Source: Phlegmacium glaucopus (lineage: Eukaryota; Basidiomycota; Agaricomycetes; Agaricales; Cortinariaceae). From it: DNA of 15,884 bases. The stretch's first letter is position 1. Each line of letters opens with the position of its first letter. The stretch is taken from assembly GCA_015039465.1 (NCBI GenBank), contig MU130157.1:703492-719375 (forward strand). Reading direction: 5' to 3'. Below, one piece after another: positions 1 to 7,869 of the stretch. A model generated the notes under the pieces. It ran no database searches and was not told the origin of the DNA. It saw only the letters and a program-made list of their open reading frames with translations. The translations under genes and the position numbers were made by a program.

Positions 1-1870
1 GCGGAACTACTCAAGCTCTGGTGCAAGGTGGATGTCAGGCTTATAATCAACCATGCATAGTACATATATTACATGATATGGTGTCGACGACGTTGTCGTT
101 CAGGTGGCTCTCCTATAGGTATACCAGACAGTAATCAGTCATGCATGGGTTAACAAAAGAACTCCACACGAGGTTTGCGGTTGTGTTGCTCCGGCGGAGA
201 TTTCGGAGGAAATAGAGGGATTATTATCGTCACTCTTAATCTTCTGCCTTAATTTATAATGAGTGCCGTCGCAATCCTAAAAGTTTATTTTTTCTTTTTA
301 AGAGGTTGTTTATCCGTCGCCGTCGTCCTCGTAGTAGCAGCGACTGGAGTCTAAGGAAATTTCGGAACTGACGTTACTTTTAAGGAAGGAAAGGGTACCT
401 CGAAGCGGTCAACTACTCCTGCAGCGGTCGGAAGCCCACACTCTTTATTAGTTAGAATTTAACTGTTCTTGTGGCTGACCCTACTTGAATGTTGGACCTA
501 ATATCGGCGTGAGCGAAGTGGGAATTTCCGCCAACGTTCTCTACCTTTTTGGACTTGGGTGTTTAGGAGTTGGTGGTATAGGTAGTGTCGCAAGCAGGGT
601 TTACCCAGGAGGACTGTGCTACGGGTTACCTATTCCGAGCAGAACTTATGAAACGCGGTCGCAACCTCCATGCGTTGCAACCGTCTAGGGACACCCTTCC
701 CTTCTCTGCTTTGGCATATAAAGAGAAAGAACTGAGCCGGTGCAGGTGACCACGACGCAAGCTGAGCTCGACCTCGTCCGAGTTTCTGGAAGTGGTAACT
801 TAAGACACTTTGAAAGCACCACTCACTTAGTATTAGAACTTAAATATAATGTATGGGGTCTCGCTTGAGATTGAAGTCGTTAGAGGAAACTTTAAGATCG
901 TCGGACTTGTCGGAGTCGACCAAGTAGTAGTAGTTTAAGAGGGGGTCGTATGAGCTCTCCTAGTGCCAGTAGTAGTACTAGTAGGAGGGCCCGACGACAG
1001 TGGTATTGTAAAACTCGATTATTTGGTATTGTCATTCGTTAATTAGTTAGTAGTGATGAAGTTAATGGAAATTAACGAAACCAGGAGAGTAGACGGTCTC
1101 AGGCAAAGGTGGGGCGTTCTTCCGGTCTTCCGAGTTGGGCGAAGCGAGCAAATAGTAACGATGATCTAGACTCTTCTACAGCAATCTAGACAAATTATAA
1201 GTGCATGGACCCGAACAAATGACAACATCCGAGGAACGCAAAGAACCATCGTTGTCGCGACTAGTATCAAGGTTGTTGTCCACCACGGAGAGCTCGGCGT
1301 AAATAACGAAACGCTTTTAGAGGTGCAACTCAAAAGACTTTTAAATTCAGGCTAATAAATACTAGAGTCCTGTTACATTGAATGAAAGTGACTAAAAAAC
1401 TATGCGACTACTCGTCGGAGTCTCCAATCCGGACAGTTCTACAGTAACAGGAGTCTGAGGCTCAGGTTGAGTCTGACAACTAAACCTAACAACTGTATTA
1501 GAAGTAGAAACAGTACTAGCGGTAGGCTATTTAGCATGTGAGAATTTGGTCGTGGCAGTGACAGACACAGGTTTCAGCTAAGGAGTCCATATAGTCGGTA
1601 AAGAAGACTATATAAAGGATTGATTAACAATTACTATTAAACTTATCACTCCAAACTTCTTTGAGTAGTGGAAGTGACGGCTGTAGTATGAACCTATAGT
1701 AAAGGCTCAGGTTCATCATCAGTAGTAGTAACAGATGTTGGAGGTGGCTACATTCGTAAAAGGGGGAACCTTACTACCCGACTCCCAAAAAGTATTCGAT
1801 TGGCTAACACTTATGTTGTCTATAAGTGGAACCCGACCCAGCTCACCCGGAATTGGACGTTTAGGCCCGC
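1..1870. other. Block written in reverse, not complemented
   Basis: As given, neither strand holds a convincing gene here; the longest open frame is 67 codons. Read from 1870 down to 1 without complementing, the block gives long coding exons joined by introns with GT starts and AG ends. Reversed-order introns, in window positions, are 1670-1618, 1384-1336, 1207-1169, 1067-1017, 855-804, 491-431, 265-219 and 80-31, of 39-61 bp. All exon phases agree. The final reversed exon (30-1) continues in frame into forward sequence at 1871. A biological inversion would give a reverse complement, so this is a string-handling artefact or a deliberate change, not a genomic rearrangement. Continuity on the same strand shows that the block was reversed rather than complemented. 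Confidence 0.95.
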
Positions 1871-2188
1871 ATGCCGGGTGAGGGAAAAATAAGGCTATAT
1901 GAGGACCATGTGGCAGAAAATAGTACTAAAAAGCGCAAGGTGCCTGACTATGCAGCCTATTGTGAATCTGTTTGGGGTGTCAAGACTCGAGGCTATGTCG
2001 CATCGGCAAAACAGATGGACAAGCCAAAGTGGGATTTAGTGATGGCAGCAGGTGTCTCGAGAATGGATGTGTCTGCTGCTGATGATGGGGATGCTGATGA
2101 TCTAGTTGATGCTGCGACCAATCCTCGTGCTTTCCTTGAAATTTGGTATGTTTCTTTTTGTAATTCATTGTTTGAAATATATTATTGA
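1..2188 (+). CDS. DUF6532-like fungal protein, multi-exon (5' two thirds reversed in this window)
   Basis: Exons in reading order are 1794-1671 (or from 1797 if an upstream exon ending at 1856 is spliced on), 1617-1385, 1335-1208, 1168-1068, 1016-856, 803-492, 430-266, 218-81 and 30-1, all read backwards, then 1871 onward read normally. They total about 556 codons with consistent phases. The first ATG is at 1794-1792. The N-terminal half is acidic and rich in Asp, Glu and Ser, with basic stretches such as KKRK that could be nuclear localisation signals. The C-terminal half has a Trp-containing segment (YLQRWRKVF, LIHWAS), then ASAAII, INWRSSMGK, YLLENFSFLF and a small-residue helix (PLGGLAVAAAVVERGLELI). 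This order resembles the DUF6532 domain found in basidiomycete proteins of unknown function, often near transposons. The end is uncertain: a donor at 2146 would make a TGA across the intron ending at 2222, while reading through stops at 2188. Function is unknown. The family call is from memory. Confidence 0.8.
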
Positions 2189-2222
2189 CTGACTTGGATA
2201 ATGTTCTTGCAAATTGTCCTAG

Positions 2223-2637
2223 AACCAATGCCATGTCATCAAACTCAAAATTGGTGTTTCGAAAACGAGCCTACAATATTATTAAATCTATATTCAATAA
2301 ATACCTGTTTTTCGCCCTATAATTGTGATACAAAAGATTAAGCAATGAAAATAGAATTAGAAAATAGAATTATGATATAAAAAGTGTATGTACTACATCC
2401 AGTAATAACCTCTAGATAAAGCTGAGACGCTGGCAGTAGTGACTTTATTGCTCCAGTACATGTGATACAATCGGACATATCAAGGTACTGGTAGTGAAAT
2501 TGCTTTAGAGCTGGAATCACTAGAAATGATAGCTCTAGCTCGTCAAGCGCCTTGCTATTTTCCTGATGCCATCGGTGAGGGTAAGCAGTTCCTGTACTAG
2601 TACTGGGTTATCTTCAGTTAATATCCTCACACCGCAG
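2223..2637. other. Intergenic stretch with no supported gene
   Basis: AT-rich DNA between the DUF6532-like gene and the first recognisable exon of the G-domain gene. A short open stretch around 2530-2570 could be a leftover upstream exon, but no P-loop (GxxxxGK[ST]) that the downstream gene would need was found here. The CAG at 2635-2637 could be the acceptor of the first recognisable exon. Confidence 0.5.
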
Positions 2638-3527
2638 CGCGGAGAGCATGACATCAAGAGTGAAATGATATTTGAGGGCAACCGTGGTTTTATCTTTCAC
2701 GATTAAGCTGGTGGTGCTCAGGAGTTGAAGGTAGTACAGGAGTTCATCAAGGAGTGTTCGATGGCAAGAGATGTGAGAGAGCAACTTCATGCAATCTGGT
2801 GTGTGTTAGTACTTGCCTTTAGAGAACAAATTTCTTGACAGAGAAAACAATATTTTGGGTAGGTACTGCATTCCAACAAGTGATGACCGACCAATCACGG
2901 CAGCAGAACAGAAGTTTTTCAATGAATGCGGGACAGGGCTTGGTATGTGCATCATTTTATCAATATGTTACTGTGAAGGATAAGTTTGTGAAGTACCAGT
3001 GATTGTTTTGTGGACCAAGACTGACTCTCTTGATGTTGTTAAAATCAAGCAACTCATGAAGGAAGGTAATAGCAAGTCTGAGGCAATGCAACAGGCTCCC
3101 CAAAAAGCTTGGGCTGATTATGAACATGATATCCATCCACTCATTGATAGCTTTAAATATCCACCAAAGGCATATGTTGCACTTCGAAGTAAGTGTTATA
3201 ATTGTTAACAATTATTTGGTTAATTGTGTGGTGTAGATATGGATGAGCCTGGAGCTGATTGTAGAGACTTGATTGAAAAAACAGCAGCTGCACTGTCTAG
3301 TGAAGAATTACAACAGTTCTTTCTTTCAACACAGCAAAATAATATTGAGGAGTGTATTAGATATGGGGTTCAAAGGTTAGAAACCATGATGTTTTCAAAT
3401 TACCACATTAACCATAATTCCTAGCCTTTTGAATGAGATGGAATCAAGACTGTTGGAATATTTTAAGAAGGAAGGGGGTTGGGCATATTTAATAGCAAAG
3501 GTTCTGAAATATTTTCCACAAATTGTG

Positions 3528-5363
3528 GTATGTAATTGGTCAGACTAAAGAAGCTATTGACAACTAATTGATTTTTGTAGAGTGTTATCTTGAGCACTTA
3601 GCATTCAATCTTTTGCACTAACATATATTATGAAGAGTGTGTGTAGAAAAAGAGTTGTCATTATGTTACATTGCTTATCACCTTAATATTTTTGACAGAT
3701 TGTAAGTACAAGACCATTTTCATGTGCCTTGACTTTACTCTTTTGACAGATTGTAAGTGGATGACCATCTTGATCTGTCTTGACTCTAGCTTACCCTTCT
3801 GACAGTGGGTATTAAGTGCAACATCTTGATCTACCTTGACTCTAGCTTACTCTTTTCACAGTTGGTAAGTGCAAGACCATCTTGACCTGCCTTGACACTA
3901 GCTCACTCTTTTGACAGCCTGTAAGTGTGGAAGACCCATCCTGATCTGTCTTAAGTTCTTAACTCTAGCTCACTCTTTTGACAGGATGTAAGTGGAGGAC
4001 AAACTGTTTTGACTCCATCTTATTCTTTTGACAGTGGGTAAGTGCAAGAGATCATCTTGATCTATCTTGATTCTAGCTTACTCTTTTCACAGTGGGTAAG
4101 TGCAAGACTATCTTGATCTTCCTTGACTCTAGCTTACTCTTTTGGCAGGAGGTAAGTGCAAGACCATCTTGATCCAGCTTCACTCTAGCTCACTCTTTTG
4201 ACAGAATGTGAGTGCAAGAATCATCTTGATCTGGTTTGACCCTAGCTTACTCTTTTGACAGCCTGTAAGTGCCAGTCTGCAAGACCATCTTGATCTGCCT
4301 TAACTCTAGCTTACCCCTTTGATAGGCTGTAAGTACTACACAACCATCTTTATCTGGCTTGACTCCAGCTTAGTCTTTTGACAGTTTGTAAGTGCAAGAC
4401 CATCTTCTCTTTTGGCTCCAGTTTACTCTTTTGACAGAGAGTAAGTGCAAGGCCATCTTGGTCTGGTTTGACTCTAGCTCACTCTTTTGACAGGATGTAA
4501 GTGCAAGGCTGTCTTGACTGCCTTAACTCTAGCTTACTCTTTTGTTAGCCTGTAAGTGCAAGACCATCTTAATCTGCCTTGACTCTAGCCTTACTCTTTT
4601 GACAGGATGTAAGTGCAAGACCATCTTGATCTGCCTTGGCCCTTGACTCTAGCTTGTTCTTTTGACAGCCTGTAAGTGTGGAAGACCATCTTTTGATTTG
4701 CCTTGACTCTACCCTACTACTTTGACAGGATGTAAGTGCAAGACTATCTTAATCTGCCTTGACTCTAATTTACTTTTTTAATAGGCTGTAAGTGCAACTT
4801 GAAGTCCATCTTGAGTCTTGATCTAGTTTGACTCTGGCTTACTCTTTGACAGCATGTAAGTGCAAGACCAACTTGATCTGAGCTGCTTGACTCTAGCTTA
4901 CTCTTTTGTCAGTTGGTCAGTGCAAGACCATCTTAAATTTTAATCTAGCTTATTCTTTTGACAGAAAGTAAGTGCAAGACCATCTTGATCTGGCTTGACT
5001 CTATCTTACTCTTTTGACAGTATGTAAGTACAAGCACAGAGAAGTCTCTATTATTCTGTCACCCTTTTTTATTGATGTTTGCTTTATTGTTCTGTCTTTA
5101 AATGATAGGAGGTATGTACAAGGAAGTTATAACTTAATTGGTCTCTTGTTGATGTTGCAATTCATTTGGACAGGAAGTAGGTGCACCAATCATGCCTTTA
5201 TGTCTGCTTATCTGATTGGCATATCTTTTTTGGGGCAGTATGTATGTTGAACATGTAACATTATTTCCCAATTACTCCATGACTTACATTTCTCAACAGA
5301 AAGTATGTGTAATAATTTTCTAATCTGTCTTTTTCTCTGTTTATATACCTTTGTTTACAGATA
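3528..5363 (+). repeat. Tandem array of intron-like units separated by single-codon (3-nt) exons
   Basis: The core (3699-5023) has 23 tandem units, most of 50-57 bp (range 47-65), resembling GTAAGTGCAAGACC...ATCTTGATCTG...GACTCTAGCTTACTC...TTTGACAG. Between each AG and the next GT are exactly three bases. Triplets by start position: 3699 att, 3750 att, 3806 tgg, 3862 ttg, 3918 cct, 3985 gat, 4035 tgg, 4093 tgg, 4149 gag, 4205 aat, 4262 cct, 4326 gct, 4385 ttt, 4438 aga, 4494 gat, 4549 cct, 4606 gat, 4669 cct, 4729 gat, 4785 gct, 4853 cat, 4913 ttg, 4965 aaa, 5021 tat. Diverged units with the same layout follow (5109 gag, 5174 gaa, 5239 tat, 5300 aaa, 5361 ata), and two weaker ones precede (3581 agt, 3636 agt). 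The upstream exon ends in phase 0 and no triplet is a stop. Unit length equals that of the gene's ordinary introns. It may be spliced stepwise, or removed as one long intron. Confidence 0.9.
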
Positions 5364-5496
5364 GTGAGTCTTATGAGCACTCTTAACCCATCTTTTATAG
5401 TCTCCATAATAACATTTGGTGATTCCTCTTTTTTTACCTCATTCCCATCTCTGTACTTAATTTTTTGATCCAGGCTTTATAAATTTAAATGTATAG

Positions 5497-5566
5497 GATT
5501 CCATCTCCAAAATTATGTCACCAATTGTGAGTGTTTGCTTTTTGGTAATACACTGACAGGAAAGTG
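5497..5566 (+). other. Candidate short exons linking the array to the C-terminal exon
   Basis: After the last clean microexon (5361-5363), an AG at 5495-5496 precedes an open 30-nt segment (5497-5526, ten codons). It is followed by the donor GTGAGT at 5527 and an acceptor at 5559. Then comes a 7-nt segment (5560-5566) with donor GTAAAT at 5567. Leaving in phase 1, it would join 5708 (or 5714) in exactly the frame that encodes the C-terminal segment. The intervening intron would be only 33 bp, which is short even for a fungus, and 5364-5496 (133 bp) would be a longer intron holding decayed units, so the exact path is inferred. Confidence 0.4.
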
Positions 5567-5974
5567 GTAAATTTTATCTTCCAACTTTTTCAAGCTTTCC
5601 AGCATATCCACCAAATTCACATTAAAACAAGCTACATACTGTGCAATTGGCATGTATCTAATTCAACATTTTTTTTCACTCTCCATGATATTGATTTTTG
5701 CTATTAGTTGCAGCTATTGTTGGCCATTTGTCTTTCTTTCTTCATGAAGAATCACCAAGTACAAGAGACTCTTTGGAAAGAGCTGTTCAAATTTATCAGC
5801 AATCAACTTCTGATGTCTCTGTCAAGCAAGCAATTGAAAAGATTTTTGAACTTCGAAATTTTTTTCAAAGGCATCCCTCGTATTGACAAGGTCAATCGTG
5901 AATTACTGGCCTGGGAGGCTGGACGGACTGCATTGAATAATCTCATATGTATGGATTCACTTCTTATTTGTTGA

Positions 5975-6407
5975 TGATTAGTACTAATTGGGAACTACAG
6001 CAAGGAAATAAGCCAATGCTTTACTGTCCCAGCGCTTCATGTAACACATGAGTTAAATCATCATACCTTTCTATGTGAAGAACCAAAAAAATCATGTGGG
6101 CAGTGGAGAAGAGTTCAGAAAGGAACAGGGGTATACTGCTGGATAAATTTGCTTGTAATGATTTGTGGAATGAATGATAGTGAAATTGTAACTAGATGAA
6201 CTTTTTTGAAGTGTAACCCAAGTCTAGTAACACTTCCCTGGTTAATATCTTTAATATCTCAGCATTTGTCTTATGTAATTGTTTACTTTCTTTTGAAATT
6301 GGGTGCTATAAATATTTCTGTGATTTGTTAGATTTTTTTCAGATTTTTAAACCTAGCCAAAGATGTTCAGGGCCAAGGTTACTGTTTCCTGATGCTGTCT
6401 GACTGGT
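5975..6407. other. AT-rich stretch, no supported gene
   Basis: Between the G-domain gene and the hAT-like fragment. Both strands are interrupted by stops, and no convincing exon, repeat arm or promoter was recognised. It may hold degraded upstream exons of the hAT fragment. Confidence 0.4.
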
Positions 6408-6790
6408 GAAGAGAGCTTGGAAAAGTGTCATAAGATTGATAGCTTGCACCTTTCCACAGCTGAATGGGGTCATGTACAGACCTCTGCAAACCTTCTCACT
6501 GTAAGTACTCTCTTTGATCTTTGAAGCTATGCTTACTTTGATACCAGACTGCTGAGAAAACTCAACAAGCATTTTCTTTTCTTGATCCACTGTCCCAATG
6601 TTATGCAATGCTGTCCCCACCCTTGAAAAGCTATATACAGCTTGGGAAAAGCAACAAGACCAACTGGAAGCAGCACCATTTTAAGGAGTGCTACAAACAC
6701 ATGCATCATTCCAGTACCATGGCACCTTGTTATGATTCAGTCATGAGTTGTTCCATCACTGGTTCCAATGGATGTGTTCAGAACAACTAG
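6408..6790 (+). pseudogene. hAT-like transposase fragment with one intron
   Basis: Exon 6408-6500 encodes ESLEKCHKIDSLHLSTAEW followed by a short helix ending in SANLLT. A donor GTAAGT at 6501 and an acceptor at 6547 delimit a 47-bp intron in phase 0. The next exon (6548-6790) begins TAEKTQQAFSFLDP and includes SPPLKSYIQLGKSNK before a TAG at 6788-6790. From memory, the pattern (LS-x-x-EW, then a Leu-rich helix, then TQQAFS and a Pro-Leu segment before a Trp/Lys-rich stretch) resembles a region before the dimerisation part of basidiomycete hAT-type transposases. No DDE residues or BED zinc finger lie in this piece, so it is a remnant of about 110 codons. An LTR-like repeat begins at its 3' edge and may have cut it off. 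Moderately sure of the strand and intron, less sure of the family. Confidence 0.5.
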
Positions 6791-7067
6791 CTCCAACTCT
6801 GTAACTGTTACTTCCCTTACCTTTGGAATTACTCCTCCAACCTTCAGTTCTGAAGGTTTTCCACATTATTCCAGCCCCTCCACCATTACTCCAAGCTCAT
6901 CTTCATCTTATCAACATCTTATCTTATCTTATCTTCATCAGCACTTTCCAGGAGCAGAGCACAGCACCTTATTTTTATCCTTTACATTTTGATGCTATTC
7001 TTTGACAATATTTAAGTACTCAGACTTGTATGTTTTTCCTTAGTTTTGAATATCAACTTAGCTTCCC
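6790..7067 (+). repeat. LTR-like dispersed repeat, copy a
   Basis: 6952-7067 matches the reverse complement of 15006-15120 with few differences, sharing CATTTTGATG, ACTTGTATGT and TTTTGAATATCAACTTAGCT. The upstream part (about 6830-6950) is related to 15690-15790, with ATTCCAG and TTACTCCAA blocks and a run of Ser/Pro-like codons. It contains a short (TATCT)n run near 6918-6940. Open frames across it are low-complexity and not supported as genes. It is a partial copy with no clear ends. Confidence 0.65.
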
Positions 7068-7427
7068 TTGTAAGGGCAACCTACAGCCAAGAGGGGGTGG
7101 GGACTCTAGAGAGAGTGGACAGTCTATAAAGACTAAGTAAGGTAGCAATAAGCTAGCAACAGTAGGGGGGTTCCAGTAATAATGAGATAAGGAGTGTAAC
7201 TACTGACTACTACTTGAAATAAGGTAGTAGCCAAACATTGACAAACAAGTATGTAAGCTAGTTGAAATGAAAGTAAAATATAAACAATAGATGGGGTATA
7301 TACCTGAGAGGTGTCCCCTTACATAGTTCTTCTCTTGTCTCAAAATATGGATATCAGCAACCTGTGGGACCTTCATTGTGATCTGACAAGCTTTGGCAGT
7401 ATTGTGTGCACAATTGGATAGGAGCAA
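7068..7427. other. Non-coding stretch between two repeats
   Basis: Contains a G-rich run near 7090-7107 and another (AGTAGGGGGGTTCC) near 7159-7172. No gene was recognised; the open frames are short and lack splice support. It could be internal or flanking debris of the LTR-like repeat that ends at 7067. Confidence 0.4.
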
Positions 7428-7869
7428 TCACTGCTGGCACTGGGTGGTGTTTCCCTTAGAAAAACTTATTTTTAGACATGTTTTATCATTTCCAAATAAT
7501 TTTTCTCATGAAAACACAAAAAGTATTTCTGAAGGAGAAATTCTAAAAATACATCAGGTGTTTCTCATGTGTTTCCCAAAGATAGATATTATGTTTTTTT
7601 AAAGGTTTTCCTTTCAGAAACAGCAAGGAAACACCTATTTCACCAATCACTGAGTGGAGTAGGTGTTTCCCTGCTGTTTCTGAAAGGAGGACCTTTAAAA
7701 AAACATAATATTTATCTTTGGGAAACACATGAGAAACACCTGATGTATTTTTAGAATTTTTCCTTCAGAAATACTTTTTGTGTTTTCATGAGAAAAATTA
7801 TTTGGAAATGACAAAACATGTCTAAAAATAAGTTTTTCTAAGGGAAACACCACCCAGTGCCAGTAGTGA
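7428..7869. mobile_element. Fold-back MITE-like element 1
   Basis: The two arms of about 205 bp are near-perfect inverted copies, with roughly seven differences by eye, around a loop near 7637-7655. The ends read TCACTgCTGGCACTGGGTGG on the left and the reverse complement of TCACTaCTGGCACTGGGTGG on the right. There is no transposase frame of its own; the two ORF families across it are mirror images created by the arms. Such long hairpins are typical of non-autonomous DNA transposons. No clear target-site duplication is visible (left flank GGAGCAA, right flank ATGCACA), so the superfamily is unassigned. The high arm identity suggests recent origin or gene conversion. Confidence 0.8.

Larger units (their letters stand above)
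2638..5974 (+). pseudogene. G-domain (P-loop NTPase) protein, 5'-truncated and broken, containing a microexon array
   Basis: Exons 2638-2798, 2863-2942, 2994-3188, 3237-3375 and 3425-3527 join in frame through introns of 64, 51, 48 and 49 bp. Visible motifs are RGEHDIKSEMIFEGN, GFIFHD, QLHAIW, YCIPTSDDRPIT, FFNECGTG, the guanine-specificity motif TKTD at 3014-3025, YPPKAYVALR and DLIEKTAAAL. This order matches a large basidiomycete family of G-domain proteins with a separate C-terminal helical region. The C-terminal exon starts at 5708 or 5714 with HLSFFLHEE and RDSLERAVQIYQQS. Defects: the N-terminal P-loop is missing; TAA at 2704-2706 sits where homologues, as I recall, have an S-x-G-F-E segment after HD; the frame changes at a T7 run (5859-5865), after which the other frame carries NRELLAWEAGRTALNNLI and stops at 5974. 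One acceptor (2991-2993) is AAG. I call it a pseudogene, although splicing signals are intact throughout. Confidence 0.75.

Noticed and set aside
127..147. A 21-bp intron (GTACGT...GACAG in reversed reading)
   Set aside because: Too short for normal fungal splicing; leaving it in keeps the frame open and continuous, so it is treated as exon.
485..688. 67-codon plus-strand frame
   Set aside because: It lies over an exon that is only meaningful when 1-1870 is read backwards; it is a by-product of the reversal.
1..1870. A natural chromosomal inversion as explanation for the odd first block
   Set aside because: An inversion yields the reverse complement. The coding signal appears only on simple reversal, and continuity across 1870/1871 is on the same strand.
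2960..3211. Minus-strand 83-codon frame
   Set aside because: Antisense shadow of the G-domain exon 2994-3188, which has recognisable motifs and matching splice phases.
5014..5250. 78-codon frame across the end of the array
   Set aside because: It runs through several donor and acceptor sites and resembles no family; an open frame by chance in T-rich introns.
3699..5363. CRISPR array
   Set aside because: Units are variable in length, the supposed spacers would be only 3 bp, and the context is a spliced eukaryotic gene.
6339..6620. Minus-strand 93-codon frame
   Set aside because: Antisense to the hAT-like exons; the plus strand has the motifs and a phased intron.
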